Shown: piece after piece, positions 1-7,923 of the stretch
How positions within the stretch are numbered: the first letter of the stretch is position 1
Layout: each line of letters begins with the position of its first letter
NCBI GenBank assembly: GCA_004020645.1
Contig: SAQL01000041.1
Location: 1-48,709, forward strand
Direction: 5' to 3'
Length of the DNA: 48,709 bases
Source of the DNA: Mesorhizobium sp.
GTDB taxonomy: Bacteria; Pseudomonadota; Alphaproteobacteria; Rhizobiales; Rhizobiaceae
The notes under the pieces: model-generated
Seen by the model: only the letters and a program-made list of their open reading frames with translations
Databases searched by the model: none
What the model was told of the DNA's origin: nothing
Position numbers and translations under genes: made by a program

Positions 1-30
1 AAGCGCAACCGAGATGTGTGAATGCGATAG

Positions 31-50
31 GTATAGTGACGGGGAGAAGG
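31..50. repeat. Partial copy of a rhizobial-type palindromic repeat
   Basis: The 20 bases here are identical to 31919-31938, where they form the loop and right arm of a 12-bp hairpin. Only the right half is present here; the matching left arm is absent or lies outside the window. It is most simply a decayed or truncated copy of the same short repeat. The rest of 1-128 holds no gene I can support. Confidence 0.6.
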
Positions 51-128
51 ACGCTCTCATCGCCGGTTTCGCCAAGCATCGGCGTTGCAGGATGAGCGTC
101 TAGGCTGCGGCTACTCCACTTCCCAAGC

Positions 129-761
129 TCAGAGCCCCAGCTCAGCCCGCAATTCGTCGGCGCTGTTGATGTTCATCGCGCCGGGCGGCCCTTCCATAGG
201 CGCCTCCGGCCAGAAGATCGTCTTCATCCCCGCCGCCAGCCCTGCCGTGGCGCCGGTCACGCTGTCCTCGACGGCCACGGCATCGGCTGGATCGACACCG
301 GCCAGCCATGCGGCGCGCAAAAAAGGTTCGGCGTGCGGCTTGCCTTCGCGCACGTCGTTGCGGCTGATCGTCTTCATGCCGGGATAGAAAAGACCGACCA
401 TGCGCAGATTGGCGTCGACGACCAGCCGGTCGGAATTTGACACCACCGCTTGCGCCACGCCAAGCGCGCGCAGTTCGTTGTAGGTCTCGATCGAGCCGGG
501 GCGCGGCTTCAGCGCCTCGGCCATCGGCAGATAGTGGTCGTATTTGCGCACGATCCAGTCATCGAAGGGCAGGCCGAGGCCGAACTCGTCGCGCAGCATC
601 TCGTAGACCGGCCATGCGGCAATGCCGAGCACCCGCTCATGCAGGTTGGTTGGCGCCGCGATACCGACGCTGCGCAGCGCCGCTATCAGCGCCGCCTCGT
701 GCAATGGCTCGCTGTCGACCAGCGTGCCGTCCATGTCCCAGAAAACCGCTTTCGGCGTCAT
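129..761 (-). CDS. HAD-superfamily phosphatase (HAD-IA type)
   Basis: This 210-residue protein has the haloacid dehalogenase architecture. Motif I DMDGTLVDS lies at residues 9-17, with D9 as the expected nucleophile and D11 as the acid/base. A helical cap follows, then motif II around VVSNSD (the S/T), a lysine in REGKPHAEPF, and the acidic motif VAVEDSVTGATAG near residue 167. Cytoplasmic sugar-phosphate or related phosphomonoesterase activity is the family expectation; the substrate cannot be read from sequence. It is transcribed away from the SorC regulator at 1006 and may share its 240-bp upstream region. A second, different HAD protein lies in the polyol operon at 10283. Confidence 0.9.
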   Translation of the reverse strand: MTPKAVFWDMDGTLVDSEPLHEAALIAALRSVGIAAPTNLHERVLGIAAWPVYEMLRDEFGLGLPFDDWIVRKYDHYLPMAEALKPRPGSIETYNELRALGVAQAVVSNSDRLVVDANLRMVGLFYPGMKTISRNDVREGKPHAEPFLRAAWLAGVDPADAVAVEDSVTGATAGLAAGMKTIFWPEAPMEGPPGAMNINSADELRAELGL

Positions 762-909
762 GCGAGGCTCCTTTGTCCGAATTCCTTAAAGGGTTTGCGT
801 CGGGAGATAAACCGCCGCGCCTGACTGCACCGACATTGCGGGACTTCAAAAATTGCTTGGCTACAATTATGCACTCGAAGCAGCACAGGCACATCGAGCG
901 CTTACCTAA

Positions 910-936
910 GCAATTGCTCTGGCGATAGGCAATTGC
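910..936. promoter_or_regulatory. Paired GCAATTGC palindromes, candidate operator
   Basis: The 8-bp palindrome GCAATTGC occurs at 910-917 and again at 929-936, a 19-bp centre-to-centre spacing close to two helical turns. It lies in the divergent gap upstream of the SorC-family regulator. Paired sites on one DNA face fit an oligomeric regulator, so autoregulation is a reasonable inference, but nothing here proves binding. Confidence 0.3.
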
Positions 937-968
937 GCACAAGCGCATTCCACCTTAAAAGTAAAGCG

Positions 969-990
969 CCCCCGCCTCGATGCTCGGGGG
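969..990 (+). other. GC hairpin just upstream of the SorC-gene ribosome binding site
   Basis: CCCCCG (969-974) pairs with CGGGGG (985-990) across a 10-nt loop. The arm ends two bases before the Shine-Dalgarno sequence AGGGAGG at 992-998. It may be part of the leader or mildly affect initiation; no function is shown. Confidence 0.3.
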
Positions 991-1005
991 CAGGGAGGCA
1001 GCAAC

Positions 1006-1962
1006 TTGAATTCCCGGCAGGACAGCGGCAGCAACAGGCTGGACGACGCGGCGCGCGCCGGCTGGCTCTATTATGTCGCCGGCAACACGCAGGACCAGAT
1101 CGCCTCGACGCTCGGCATCTCACGGCAGACGGCGCAGCGGCTGGTGTCGCTGGCGGTGTCCGAGGGGCTGATCAAGGTGCGTGTCGACCACCCGATCGCC
1201 AATTGCCTCGACCTCGCGGCCCGGCTGAAATCGCGCTTCGCGCTCGATCTGGTCGAGGTGGTGCCGAGCGATCCCGCTTCCTCCTCCACCATCGGCGTCG
1301 CCGTGGCGGCGGCTGCCGAAATCGAAAGACGGCTGCGGTCGCCGGTGCCGATCGTCATGGCGATCGGCACCGGTCGCACCCTGAAGGCGGCAATCGAGCA
1401 GCTGCCGCCGATGGAATGCCCTCAGCACAAGGTGGTGTCGCTGACCGGCAACATCTCGCCCGACGGTTCGGCCGCCTTCTACAACGTCATCTTCACTATG
1501 GCCGACAGGGTCAAGGCGCGGTCTTTCCCGATGCCGCTGCCGGTCATCGCCTCCTCGCCGGAGGAACGCGAGATGCTGCTCAGCCAGCCGATGATCCAAC
1601 CGACGTTGGCGCTTGCCGCGGAAGCCGACGTCACCTTCGTCGGCATCGGCGATCTCGGCCCGAAGGCGCCGCTTTACGAGGACGGCTTCATTTCGGAGAG
1701 TGAATTGAAAGCGCTGCAAAAGGCCGGCGGCGTCGCCGAGATCGTCGGCTGGGTGTTCGATCGCGAGGGCCGGATGATCGAGGGCATCACCAATGACAGG
1801 GTGTCCTCGGCATCGTTGCCGTCACGTGAAAAGTCGCTGGTGATCGCGCTCGCCGTGGGCGAGCGGAAACTGCCGGGCATCCTTGCGGCTGTCAATCGGC
1901 GGCTGGTCAACGGCCTCATCACCGACGAGCGGACCGCCGCCGCCTTGCTGGCGGCCAGCTGA
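1006..1962 (+). CDS. SorC/DeoR-family sugar-binding transcriptional regulator
   Basis: The 318-residue protein has an N-terminal helix-turn-helix (about residues 27-50, with TLGISRQTAQRLVS as the recognition unit) followed by the long SorC effector-binding domain. That domain contains the GIGDLGP-type sugar-phosphate loop near residue 210. The TTG start is chosen because AGGGAGG lies seven bases upstream and the HTH begins at the usual distance. SorC regulators bind phosphorylated sugars and control carbohydrate operons. The polyol operon starting at 3517 is the obvious candidate target and resembles the smo locus of Rhodobacter, which also carries a regulator; this link is inference, since two genes intervene. 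Confidence 0.88.
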   Translation: MNSRQDSGSNRLDDAARAGWLYYVAGNTQDQIASTLGISRQTAQRLVSLAVSEGLIKVRVDHPIANCLDLAARLKSRFALDLVEVVPSDPASSSTIGVAVAAAAEIERRLRSPVPIVMAIGTGRTLKAAIEQLPPMECPQHKVVSLTGNISPDGSAAFYNVIFTMADRVKARSFPMPLPVIASSPEEREMLLSQPMIQPTLALAAEADVTFVGIGDLGPKAPLYEDGFISESELKALQKAGGVAEIVGWVFDREGRMIEGITNDRVSSASLPSREKSLVIALAVGERKLPGILAAVNRRLVNGLITDERTAAALLAAS

Positions 1963-1983
1963 TTAGGGATAAGTCCAGCAAGG

Positions 1984-2169
1984 CTATTTGTGCCGGCCAC
2001 AAGGATCGTTGCCGTCGAGAAAACCCATGTCGCGCTGCAGATGCGGTGGCAATTCCCTGATGTCGAGATAAGCCCTTTTCCTGGCTCCGTGCCGTGCCAA
2101 TCCCCGCGCCAGCCGCAAAAACCAGCCTTGGCCCGGCGTCAAAAATAGCTTTTCCTGTACAATGGTCAT
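1984..2169 (-). CDS. DUF1127 (YjiS-like) small protein
   Basis: This 61-residue basic protein ends in the DUF1127 signature, an arginine-rich helix followed by YLDIRELPPHLQRDMGFLDG. Family members in rhizobia are 45-75 residues long and often lie beside a LysR gene, as here (LysR at 2385, divergent). Some DUF1127 proteins have been linked to RNA binding and phosphate or stress responses in alphaproteobacteria. No role can be assigned to this copy. The N-terminal 20 residues precede the conserved part and are less typical. Confidence 0.82.
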   Translation of the reverse strand: MTIVQEKLFLTPGQGWFLRLARGLARHGARKRAYLDIRELPPHLQRDMGFLDGNDPCGRHK

Positions 2170-2194
2170 GGATCGTCAGCCTTTGTTATGTCTC

Positions 2195-2298
2195 GCGCAT
2201 GACCCCGAAAATCGATATCGATTTTCGGAAAGGATCATGCGCAAAATCAACAGTGCTACAGCGTCCTTTGCGCGTCCAAAAGGACGCGCGGCGCTGCA
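2195..2298. repeat. Composite rhizobial palindromic repeat
   Basis: Two adjacent inverted repeats lie here. The first (2195-2242) is a near-perfect palindrome centred on the ATCGATATCGAT core, with outer arms GCGCATGA and TCATGCGC. The second has arms GCGCGTCC (2270-2277) and GGACGCGC (2282-2289) around AAAA. Both sequences look like intergenic elements repeated across Mesorhizobium genomes (from memory). The pair fills most of the space between the DUF1127 and LysR genes, so it may have separated an originally compact divergent promoter. Confidence 0.65.
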
Positions 2299-2384
2299 GA
2301 CGAGAGTGATCGTCGACCTCAAATATCGGCCGGATCGGCCCTTGCTGCCAATCAAACGTCAATCACGGCCCATAAGGAGGACTT

Positions 2385-3293
2385 ATGCCTGAACTCAAGT
2401 CACGGCAGGTCTCCCAGCTCCCTCCGCTTCAGGCGATCCGGGTGTTCGAGGCGGTAGCGCGGCATCTTTCCTTCACCAAGGCCGCGGGCGAGCTCGGCAT
2501 GACGCAGGCGGCGGCGAGCTATCAGATAAAGCTTCTGGAGGAGCGCGTCGGTGCGCCTCTGTTCCTGCGCCGGCCAAGGCAGATCGTGCTGACCGAGGCG
2601 GGGCAACGCATGGCGCCTGCGGTCAGCGAGGCGTTCGCCCTGTTGGGCGGAGCCTATGCCGCGGCGCGCAGCGGCGCCGACGGCGTACTTTGTGTTTCGA
2701 CGCTGCTGACCTTTGCCTCGAACTGGCTGGCGCAGCATCTCGGCTCGTTCCAGGTCGCGCATCCGTCGCTGGCGGTGCGCCTCGATACATCGAACCGCCT
2801 CGTCGATTTCGCCCGCGAGGATATCGACATCGCCATCCGTTCGGGCGGCGGAAACTGGCCGGGCGTGGAGGTGCACAAGCTTTTCAATGCGGACTTCACG
2901 CCGATGCTGAGCCCGAAACTCGCGGCGACCATCGGCGGGGTGAAGGAGCCGGCCGATCTGTTGCGCCTGCCAATCCTCGATCCCGGCGACATCTGGTGGC
3001 GAGACTGGTTTATCGCCGCCGGCCTGCCGGTCGAGGAACTGGCCAAGCGCCCCGGCTCCAGCATGGGTGCGCAGGCCTATGAGGCCAACGCCGCGATCGC
3101 CGGGCAGGGCGTGGCGATCGTGACGGCCGCTCTTTTCAAGGCCGAGCTTGCCGATGGCCGCCTGATCCAGCCTTTCGATCTGGTCGGCGACGACGGCCAC
3201 GCCTATTGGCTGGTCTATCCCCAGGCGCGGCGCAACGTGCCGAAGATCCGCGCCTTTCGCGAATGGATCCTGGCTGAGATTGCCGGCCAATAG
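2385..3293 (+). CDS. LysR-family transcriptional regulator (GcvA-like)
   Basis: The 302-residue protein has an N-terminal winged HTH (residues about 12-70) containing LSFTKAAGELGMTQAAASYQ, followed by a periplasmic-binding-protein-like effector domain. The phrase PPLQAIRVFEAVARHLSFTKAA is typical of the GcvA/AmpR branch. The ATG start follows AAGGAGG, one of the strongest ribosome binding sites in the window. It is divergent from the DUF1127 gene, and LysR regulators commonly control their divergent neighbour. The polyol operon begins about 220 bases downstream, but LysR-type control of it is not specifically suggested. The effector is unknown. Confidence 0.9.
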   Translation: MPELKSRQVSQLPPLQAIRVFEAVARHLSFTKAAGELGMTQAAASYQIKLLEERVGAPLFLRRPRQIVLTEAGQRMAPAVSEAFALLGGAYAAARSGADGVLCVSTLLTFASNWLAQHLGSFQVAHPSLAVRLDTSNRLVDFAREDIDIAIRSGGGNWPGVEVHKLFNADFTPMLSPKLAATIGGVKEPADLLRLPILDPGDIWWRDWFIAAGLPVEELAKRPGSSMGAQAYEANAAIAGQGVAIVTAALFKAELADGRLIQPFDLVGDDGHAYWLVYPQARRNVPKIRAFREWILAEIAGQ

Positions 3294-3440
3294 GTCGATA
3301 ATCCATCCGATCAAGCGGGCGCCGAAATCCGACATTTCGCGCAGTCGCGACCCATCCCAGCCGCCTTGAAATAGCCCCCGCAAGCCTCCGGAGCCAAATG
3401 CCGCACGGCTTGCGTGCTGCGCTGCAGCATCGAATCCGGC

Positions 3441-3470
3441 TTGACATGAATTACACAAGGTGAGTAATTG
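3441..3470 (+). promoter_or_regulatory. Putative polyol operon promoter with overlapping inverted repeat
   Basis: A perfect -35 hexamer TTGACA (3441-3446) is followed after 18 bases by TAATTG (3465-3470). The inverted repeat AATTAC (3449-3454) / GTAATT (3464-3469) spans the spacer and enters the -10 element, the geometry expected of an operator. It lies 47 bases before the binding-protein start codon. The SorC regulator at 1006 is the leading candidate to bind it. Confidence 0.5.
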
Positions 3471-3516
3471 CCCACATCCAAGGCAAATGCTCATCTTGGT
3501 TTATGGGAGGAATTTG

Positions 3517-4827
3517 ATGAAACTGCGCACGCTCACCCTGGGTCTGTTGTCCGCCAGCGCATTTGCGTTCGCCGCGCAGGCCGAATCCATCACCATCGCC
3601 ACCGTCAACAATGGCGATATGGTTCGCATGCAGACGCTGACCGACGACTTCACCGCCAAGAACCCCGATATCCAGCTCCAGTGGGTCACGCTCGAGGAGA
3701 ACGTGCTGCGCGAGCGCGTCACCACCGACATCGCCACGAAAGGCGGCCAGTACGACGTGATGACCATCGGCACCTACGAAGTTCCGATCTGGGCCAAGCA
3801 GAACTGGCTGCTGCCGCTCGACAAGCTCGGCGACGATTATGACGTCAAGGACATCATCCCCGCCATCGCCAACGGCCTGTCGGTCGACGGCAAGCTTTAT
3901 GCGGCACCGTTTTACGGCGAAAGCTCCTTCGTCATGTACCGCAAGGACCTGATGGAGAAGGCCGGGCTGACCATGCCCGACGCGCCGACCTGGGACTTCA
4001 TCAAGCAAGCCGCCGAGAAGATGACGGATCGCGCCAACGGCGTGAACGGCGTCTGCTTGAGGGGCAAGGCTGGCTGGGGCGAGAACATGGCTTTCCTGAC
4101 CGCCATGTCGAACTCCTTCGGCGCACGCTGGTTCGATGAGAACTGGAAGCCGCAATTCGACCAGCCCGAGTGGAAGAACACGCTGCAATTCTATGTCGAC
4201 CTGATGAAGGCCAATGGCCCGGAGGGCGCATCTTCGAACGGCTTCAATGAAAACCTGGCGCTGTTCCAGCAGGGCAAGTGCGGCATGTGGATCGACGCCA
4301 CCGTCGCCGCCTCCTTCGTTTCCGACCCGAAGGCCTCAACCGTCGCTGATAAGGTCGGCTATGCGCTGGCGCCCGACAATGGCTTGGGCAAGCGCGGCAA
4401 CTGGCTGTGGGCGTGGTCGCTGGCCATTCCCGCCGGCACGCAAAAGGCTGACGCCGCTCAGAAGTTCGTATCCTGGGCAACCAGCAAGGACTATCTCGAG
4501 CTCGTCGCATCGAAGGAAGGCTGGGCCAATGTTCCGCCCGGAACGCGCTCCTCGCTCTACGCCAACCCCGAATACCAGAAGGCCGCCCCGTTCGCCAAGA
4601 TGACGCTGGACTCGATCAATGCCGCCGATCCGACGCATCCGACCGTCAAGCCGGTGCCCTATGTCGGTGTCCAGTTCGTCGCCATCCCTGAGTTCCAGGG
4701 CCTTGGCACCACCGTCGGCCAGTTGTTTTCGGCCGCACTCGCCGGCCAGACCAGTGTCGACGACGCCTTGAAGCAGGCCCAGGACGCCGCCACCGCGACG
4801 ATGACCGAGGGCGGTTATATCCAGTAG
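3517..4827 (+). CDS. smoE: Polyol (sorbitol/mannitol) ABC transporter substrate-binding protein
   Basis: This 436-residue family 1 extracellular solute-binding protein delivers a sugar alcohol to the membrane permeases in the periplasm. A Sec signal peptide (MKLRTLTLGLLSASAFAFAAQA) leads into a mature chain starting ESITIATVNNGDMVRMQ. The ATG at 3517 is preferred over an upstream in-frame start at 3460 because GGGAGG lies six bases before it and the signal peptide begins exactly there. The sequence matches the SmoE type and the gene heads an operon with the full smo gene order (smoF, smoG, smoK, smoS, mtlK). Related polyols such as D-arabitol cannot be excluded as ligand. Confidence 0.92.
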   Translation: MKLRTLTLGLLSASAFAFAAQAESITIATVNNGDMVRMQTLTDDFTAKNPDIQLQWVTLEENVLRERVTTDIATKGGQYDVMTIGTYEVPIWAKQNWLLPLDKLGDDYDVKDIIPAIANGLSVDGKLYAAPFYGESSFVMYRKDLMEKAGLTMPDAPTWDFIKQAAEKMTDRANGVNGVCLRGKAGWGENMAFLTAMSNSFGARWFDENWKPQFDQPEWKNTLQFYVDLMKANGPEGASSNGFNENLALFQQGKCGMWIDATVAASFVSDPKASTVADKVGYALAPDNGLGKRGNWLWAWSLAIPAGTQKADAAQKFVSWATSKDYLELVASKEGWANVPPGTRSSLYANPEYQKAAPFAKMTLDSINAADPTHPTVKPVPYVGVQFVAIPEFQGLGTTVGQLFSAALAGQTSVDDALKQAQDAATATMTEGGYIQ

Positions 4828-4889
4828 GCTCCTCCCGGTGCCGAACGCCGGTTGCCCATCATGGCCGGCCCGCACCTTGACCAGCAGGG

Positions 4890-4917
4890 GACCGCCCGAA
4901 TCCCAGTTCGGGCGGTC
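4890..4917 (+). terminator. Intra-operon hairpin after the binding-protein gene
   Basis: GACCGCCCGAA (4890-4900) pairs perfectly with TTCGGGCGGTC (4907-4917) across a 6-nt loop, with no U-tract after it. Hairpins between a binding-protein gene and its permease gene usually stabilise the upstream mRNA or attenuate read-through, giving excess binding protein. That role is inferred from position. Confidence 0.5.
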
Positions 4918-4962
4918 ACCTTCAAACTCTGAAATTTGGCTGACCTTTGAAGGGTGACCGTC

Positions 4963-5835
4963 ATGGCTACTCAGCAGACCCGTTCGCTTGCCCGCTTCAT
5001 GATAGCGCCATCCGTGGTGCTGCTGTTCGTCTGGATGATCGTTCCGCTGGCATTCACCCTGTGGTTCTCTTTCCAGCAGTACAACCCGCTCAACCCGATC
5101 CGCGACGGGTTCGTCGGCTTCTCGAACTACGCGCTGTTTTATTCCAATCCGGCATTCCTGCAGTCGATCCTCAACACGCTCATCCTCGTGGCCAGCGTGC
5201 TTTTGATCACGGTGATCGGCGGCATCCTGCTGGCGCTGCTGATCGATCAGCCGATGTGGGGACAGGGCATCGTCCGCATCCTCGTGATCTCGCCGTTCTT
5301 CGTCATGCCGCCGGTGGCCGCGCTGGTCTGGAAGAACATGATCATGCATCCGCAATACGGCGTCTTTGCCGACATTGCGCGTTTCTTCGGCGGACAGCCG
5401 ATCGACTGGTTTGGGCAATATCCTATGCCGGCGATCATCATCATCGTCGCGTGGCAGTGGCTGCCGTTTGCGACACTGATCCTCTTGACGTCCCTGCAGT
5501 CGCTCGACGCCGAGCAGAAGGAAGCCGCCGAGATGGACGGGGCCGGCTTCATCAGCCGCTTCATCTATTTGACGCTGCCGCATATGTCGCGCGCCATCAC
5601 CGTCGTCATCCTGATCCAGACGATCTTCCTTCTGTCGGTCTATGCCGAGATCCTCGTCACCACCAATGGCGGCCCGGGTTACGCCTCCACCAACCTGCCC
5701 TTCCTCGTCTACCAGAAGGCACTGTTGGAGTTCAAAATCGGCCAGGCATCCGCCGGCGGCATCCTCGCCGTCATTCTCGCCAACATCGTCGCCTTCTTCG
5801 CCATGCGCGCGGTCGGCAAGAACCTGGACAAATAA
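4963..5835 (+). CDS. smoF: Polyol ABC transporter permease, first subunit
   Basis: The 290-residue MalF/UgpA-type permease has about six membrane helices, starting with a segment around FMIAPSVVLLFVWMIVPLAF. The cytoplasmic EAA loop, EAAEMDGAGFISRFIYLTLP, lies near residue 190 and contacts the ATPase. Start ATG 4963 is chosen over GTG 4954 because AAGGG lies eight bases before it. It follows smoE after a 135-base gap containing a hairpin and precedes smoG across a palindromic repeat. With smoG it should form the heterodimeric channel of the polyol importer. Confidence 0.92.
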   Translation: MATQQTRSLARFMIAPSVVLLFVWMIVPLAFTLWFSFQQYNPLNPIRDGFVGFSNYALFYSNPAFLQSILNTLILVASVLLITVIGGILLALLIDQPMWGQGIVRILVISPFFVMPPVAALVWKNMIMHPQYGVFADIARFFGGQPIDWFGQYPMPAIIIIVAWQWLPFATLILLTSLQSLDAEQKEAAEMDGAGFISRFIYLTLPHMSRAITVVILIQTIFLLSVYAEILVTTNGGPGYASTNLPFLVYQKALLEFKIGQASAGGILAVILANIVAFFAMRAVGKNLDK

Positions 5836-5865
5836 GGGAGGAAACGATGCTTCGGGCGCTGAACC

Positions 5866-6002
5866 ACCCCCACTCCGTCCCGCTACGCGGGACACCTCTC
5901 CCCCTGCCCGGGGGAGAGGAAACGCCTGCATCGAAGCCGCGCCCCTCCTCTACCCCGTCGATCGGGGGAGAGGTGGTTTGCGCAGCAAACCGGAGTGGGG
6001 GT
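5866..6002. repeat. Cruciform-forming palindromic element between smoF and smoG
   Basis: Outer arms ACCCCCACTCCG (5866-5877) and CGGAGTGGGGGT (5991-6002) are perfect complements. Inside them are small hairpins TCCCG/CGGGA (5878-5892) and GTTTG/CAAAC (5976-5990), then CACCTCTCCCC (5893-5903) against GGGGAGAGGTG (5965-5975). This nested mosaic resembles RIME-type intergenic elements of rhizobia. It sits inside a polycistronic unit; a good GGGAGG plus ATG lies before it (5835-5849) and the real smoG site lies after it, consistent with insertion into an originally short gap. Confidence 0.75.
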
Positions 6003-6043
6003 CGACCCTGCCGCCAATATCGCCGATACGGGAGGACCTGACC

Positions 6044-6868
6044 ATGGCACGTGCAGTCAGCACCCAGCACAAGACGATCGCGACCGCGGCCGCCTGGATC
6101 GTCGCACTGCTGATCTTCTTCCCGATCCTCTATACGATCATCACCTCGTTCAAGTCGGAGCAGGAGGCCATCCAGGGCTTCAACCTGTTTCCGTCGGGAA
6201 CTACGGAGAGCTATATCGCGGTCGAGGCGCAGAGAGGCTATTTCAAGTTCTTCCTCAACTCGGTGTTCCTGTCGGTCGGCTCGACCATCCTGGCCTTGCT
6301 CGTCGCCATACCGGCGGCCTGGTCGATGGCGTTCTCGCCGGGCAAGTGGACCAAGGACATCCTGATGTGGATGCTTTCCACCAAGATGATGCCGGCGGTT
6401 GCCGTGCTGTTCCCGATCTACCTGATCTTCCGCGACACCGGGTTGCTCGACAGCCGCATCGGCCTGATGGTCATGCTGATGCTGATCAATCTGCCGATTG
6501 TGGTGTGGATGCTCTACACCTATTTTCGCGAAATCCCGGGCGAGATCCTGGAAGCGGCGCGCATGGATGGCGCATCGCTCTGGAACGAGATCGTCTATGT
6601 GCTGACTCCGATGGCTGTGCCGGGCATCGCCTCGACGATGCTGCTCAACATCATCCTGGCATGGAACGAAGCGTTCTGGACGATCCGGCTGACAACCACC
6701 GAGGCCGCGCCGCTCACCGCTTTCATCAGTTCCTTCTCAAGCCCTCAAGGGTTGTTCTGGGCCAAGCTTTCGGCCGCCTCGACACTGGCGATCGCCCCGA
6801 TCCTGATCATGGGTTGGTTCAGCCAGAAGCAGCTGGTGCGCGGCCTGACATTTGGCGCCGTGAAGTAG
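6044..6868 (+). CDS. smoG: Polyol ABC transporter permease, second subunit
   Basis: This 274-residue MalG-type permease has about six transmembrane helices. The EAA motif EAARMDGASLWNEIVYVLTP lies near residue 177, and the protein ends in the common VRGLTFGAVK tail of CUT1 permeases. The start at 6044 follows GGGAGGACCTGACC, a good ribosome binding site, and the N-terminus MARAVSTQHK leads directly into the first helix. In-frame coding upstream runs through the palindromic element and is not part of the gene. It pairs with smoF and takes energy from smoK, whose gene follows after 50 bases. Confidence 0.92.
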   Translation: MARAVSTQHKTIATAAAWIVALLIFFPILYTIITSFKSEQEAIQGFNLFPSGTTESYIAVEAQRGYFKFFLNSVFLSVGSTILALLVAIPAAWSMAFSPGKWTKDILMWMLSTKMMPAVAVLFPIYLIFRDTGLLDSRIGLMVMLMLINLPIVVWMLYTYFREIPGEILEAARMDGASLWNEIVYVLTPMAVPGIASTMLLNIILAWNEAFWTIRLTTTEAAPLTAFISSFSSPQGLFWAKLSAASTLAIAPILIMGWFSQKQLVRGLTFGAVK

Positions 6869-6918
6869 CGCGGCCGCAAGCGATGAACGACGGACAATAA
6901 CCCCTCGGGGAGGAAACC

Positions 6919-7923
6919 ATGGGAAACATCACGCTCAAGCACGTCTCCAAGTCGTTCGGGTCGACGGTGATCATTCCGGGCATCGACCTGGTCATCGAGA
7001 ACGGCGAGTTCGTCGTCTTCGTCGGCCCGTCGGGCTGCGGCAAGTCCACGCTGTTGCGACTGATCGCCGGGCTGGAGGATACCACCGCCGGCACCATCAA
7101 CATCGACGGTCGCGACGTCACCGGCGAGGCGCCGGCCAAGCGCAAACTGGCCATGGTGTTCCAGTCCTATGCGCTCTACCCGCACATGACCGTGGCCAAG
7201 AACATCGCCTTCCCGCTGAAGATGGCGGGGGAGGACCAGGCGACCATCGACCGGAAGGTCAAGGACGCGGCGCGCATCCTGAACCTCACCAATTATCTCG
7301 ATCGCCGCCCCGGCCAGCTCTCCGGCGGTCAGCGCCAGCGCGTCGCCATTGGCCGCGCCATCGTGCGCCAGCCATCGGCCTTCCTGTTCGACGAACCTCT
7401 GTCCAACCTCGACGCAGCACTACGCGGCACCATGCGGCTGGAGATCAGCGAGCTGCATCATCAGCTCAAGACAACGATGATCTACGTCACCCACGACCAG
7501 GTCGAGGCGATGACCATGGCCGACAAGATCGTCGTGCTCAATGCCGGCAACATCGAACAGGTCGGCTCGCCGATGGAGCTCTACAAGACGCCGAAGAACC
7601 TGTTCGTCGCCGGCTTCATCGGTTCGCCCAGGATGAACCTGATCGAAGGCGCGCCGGCGGCCAAACATGGCGCCAAGACGGTCGGCATCCGTCCCGAGCA
7701 TATGAACATCTCGAAGACTTCAGGCGAATGGAAAGCCACGGTCGGCGTCGCCGAGCATCTCGGCTCCGACACGTTTTTGCACGTTCAAGCCGACGGTGTC
7801 GGGCCGTTGACGGTGCGCGCCGACGGCGAACTGGCCGCCCATCACGGCGACACGATCTATCTGACGCCGGACAAGACCAAGCTGCACCGCTTCGGCGCCG
7901 ACGGAAAGGCGATGATGCAATGA
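6919..7923 (+). CDS. smoK: Polyol ABC transporter ATP-binding protein
   Basis: The 334-residue MalK/UgpC-type ATPase shows Walker A GPSGCGKST (residues about 37-45), signature LSGGQRQRV (about 134), Walker B FLFDEPLSNLD and the H-loop THDQVEAMTMADKI. A C-terminal OB-like regulatory domain follows (RPEHMNIS onward). The start follows GGGGAGGAAACC. The family drives CUT1 sugar importers from the cytoplasmic face. Its stop overlaps the start of the next gene by four bases (ATGA), indicating translational coupling. Confidence 0.95.
   Translation: MGNITLKHVSKSFGSTVIIPGIDLVIENGEFVVFVGPSGCGKSTLLRLIAGLEDTTAGTINIDGRDVTGEAPAKRKLAMVFQSYALYPHMTVAKNIAFPLKMAGEDQATIDRKVKDAARILNLTNYLDRRPGQLSGGQRQRVAIGRAIVRQPSAFLFDEPLSNLDAALRGTMRLEISELHHQLKTTMIYVTHDQVEAMTMADKIVVLNAGNIEQVGSPMELYKTPKNLFVAGFIGSPRMNLIEGAPAAKHGAKTVGIRPEHMNISKTSGEWKATVGVAEHLGSDTFLHVQADGVGPLTVRADGELAAHHGDTIYLTPDKTKLHRFGADGKAMMQ

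Noticed and set aside
4336..5931. A 531-codon minus-strand frame across smoE and smoF
   Set aside because: It runs antisense to two clear transporter genes, crosses their intergenic hairpin and a repeat, and encodes a low-complexity Asp/Arg/His-rich sequence.
5866..6002. CRISPR array or insertion sequence at the repeats
   Set aside because: There are no regularly spaced direct repeats with unique spacers, no cas genes and no transposase. The repeats are single palindromic elements.
5847..6041. A possible small gene after smoF starting at a good GGAGG-ATG
   Set aside because: Its codons run through the palindromic element, and the product has no family-like features. It is better explained as the old initiation signal left before the inserted repeat.
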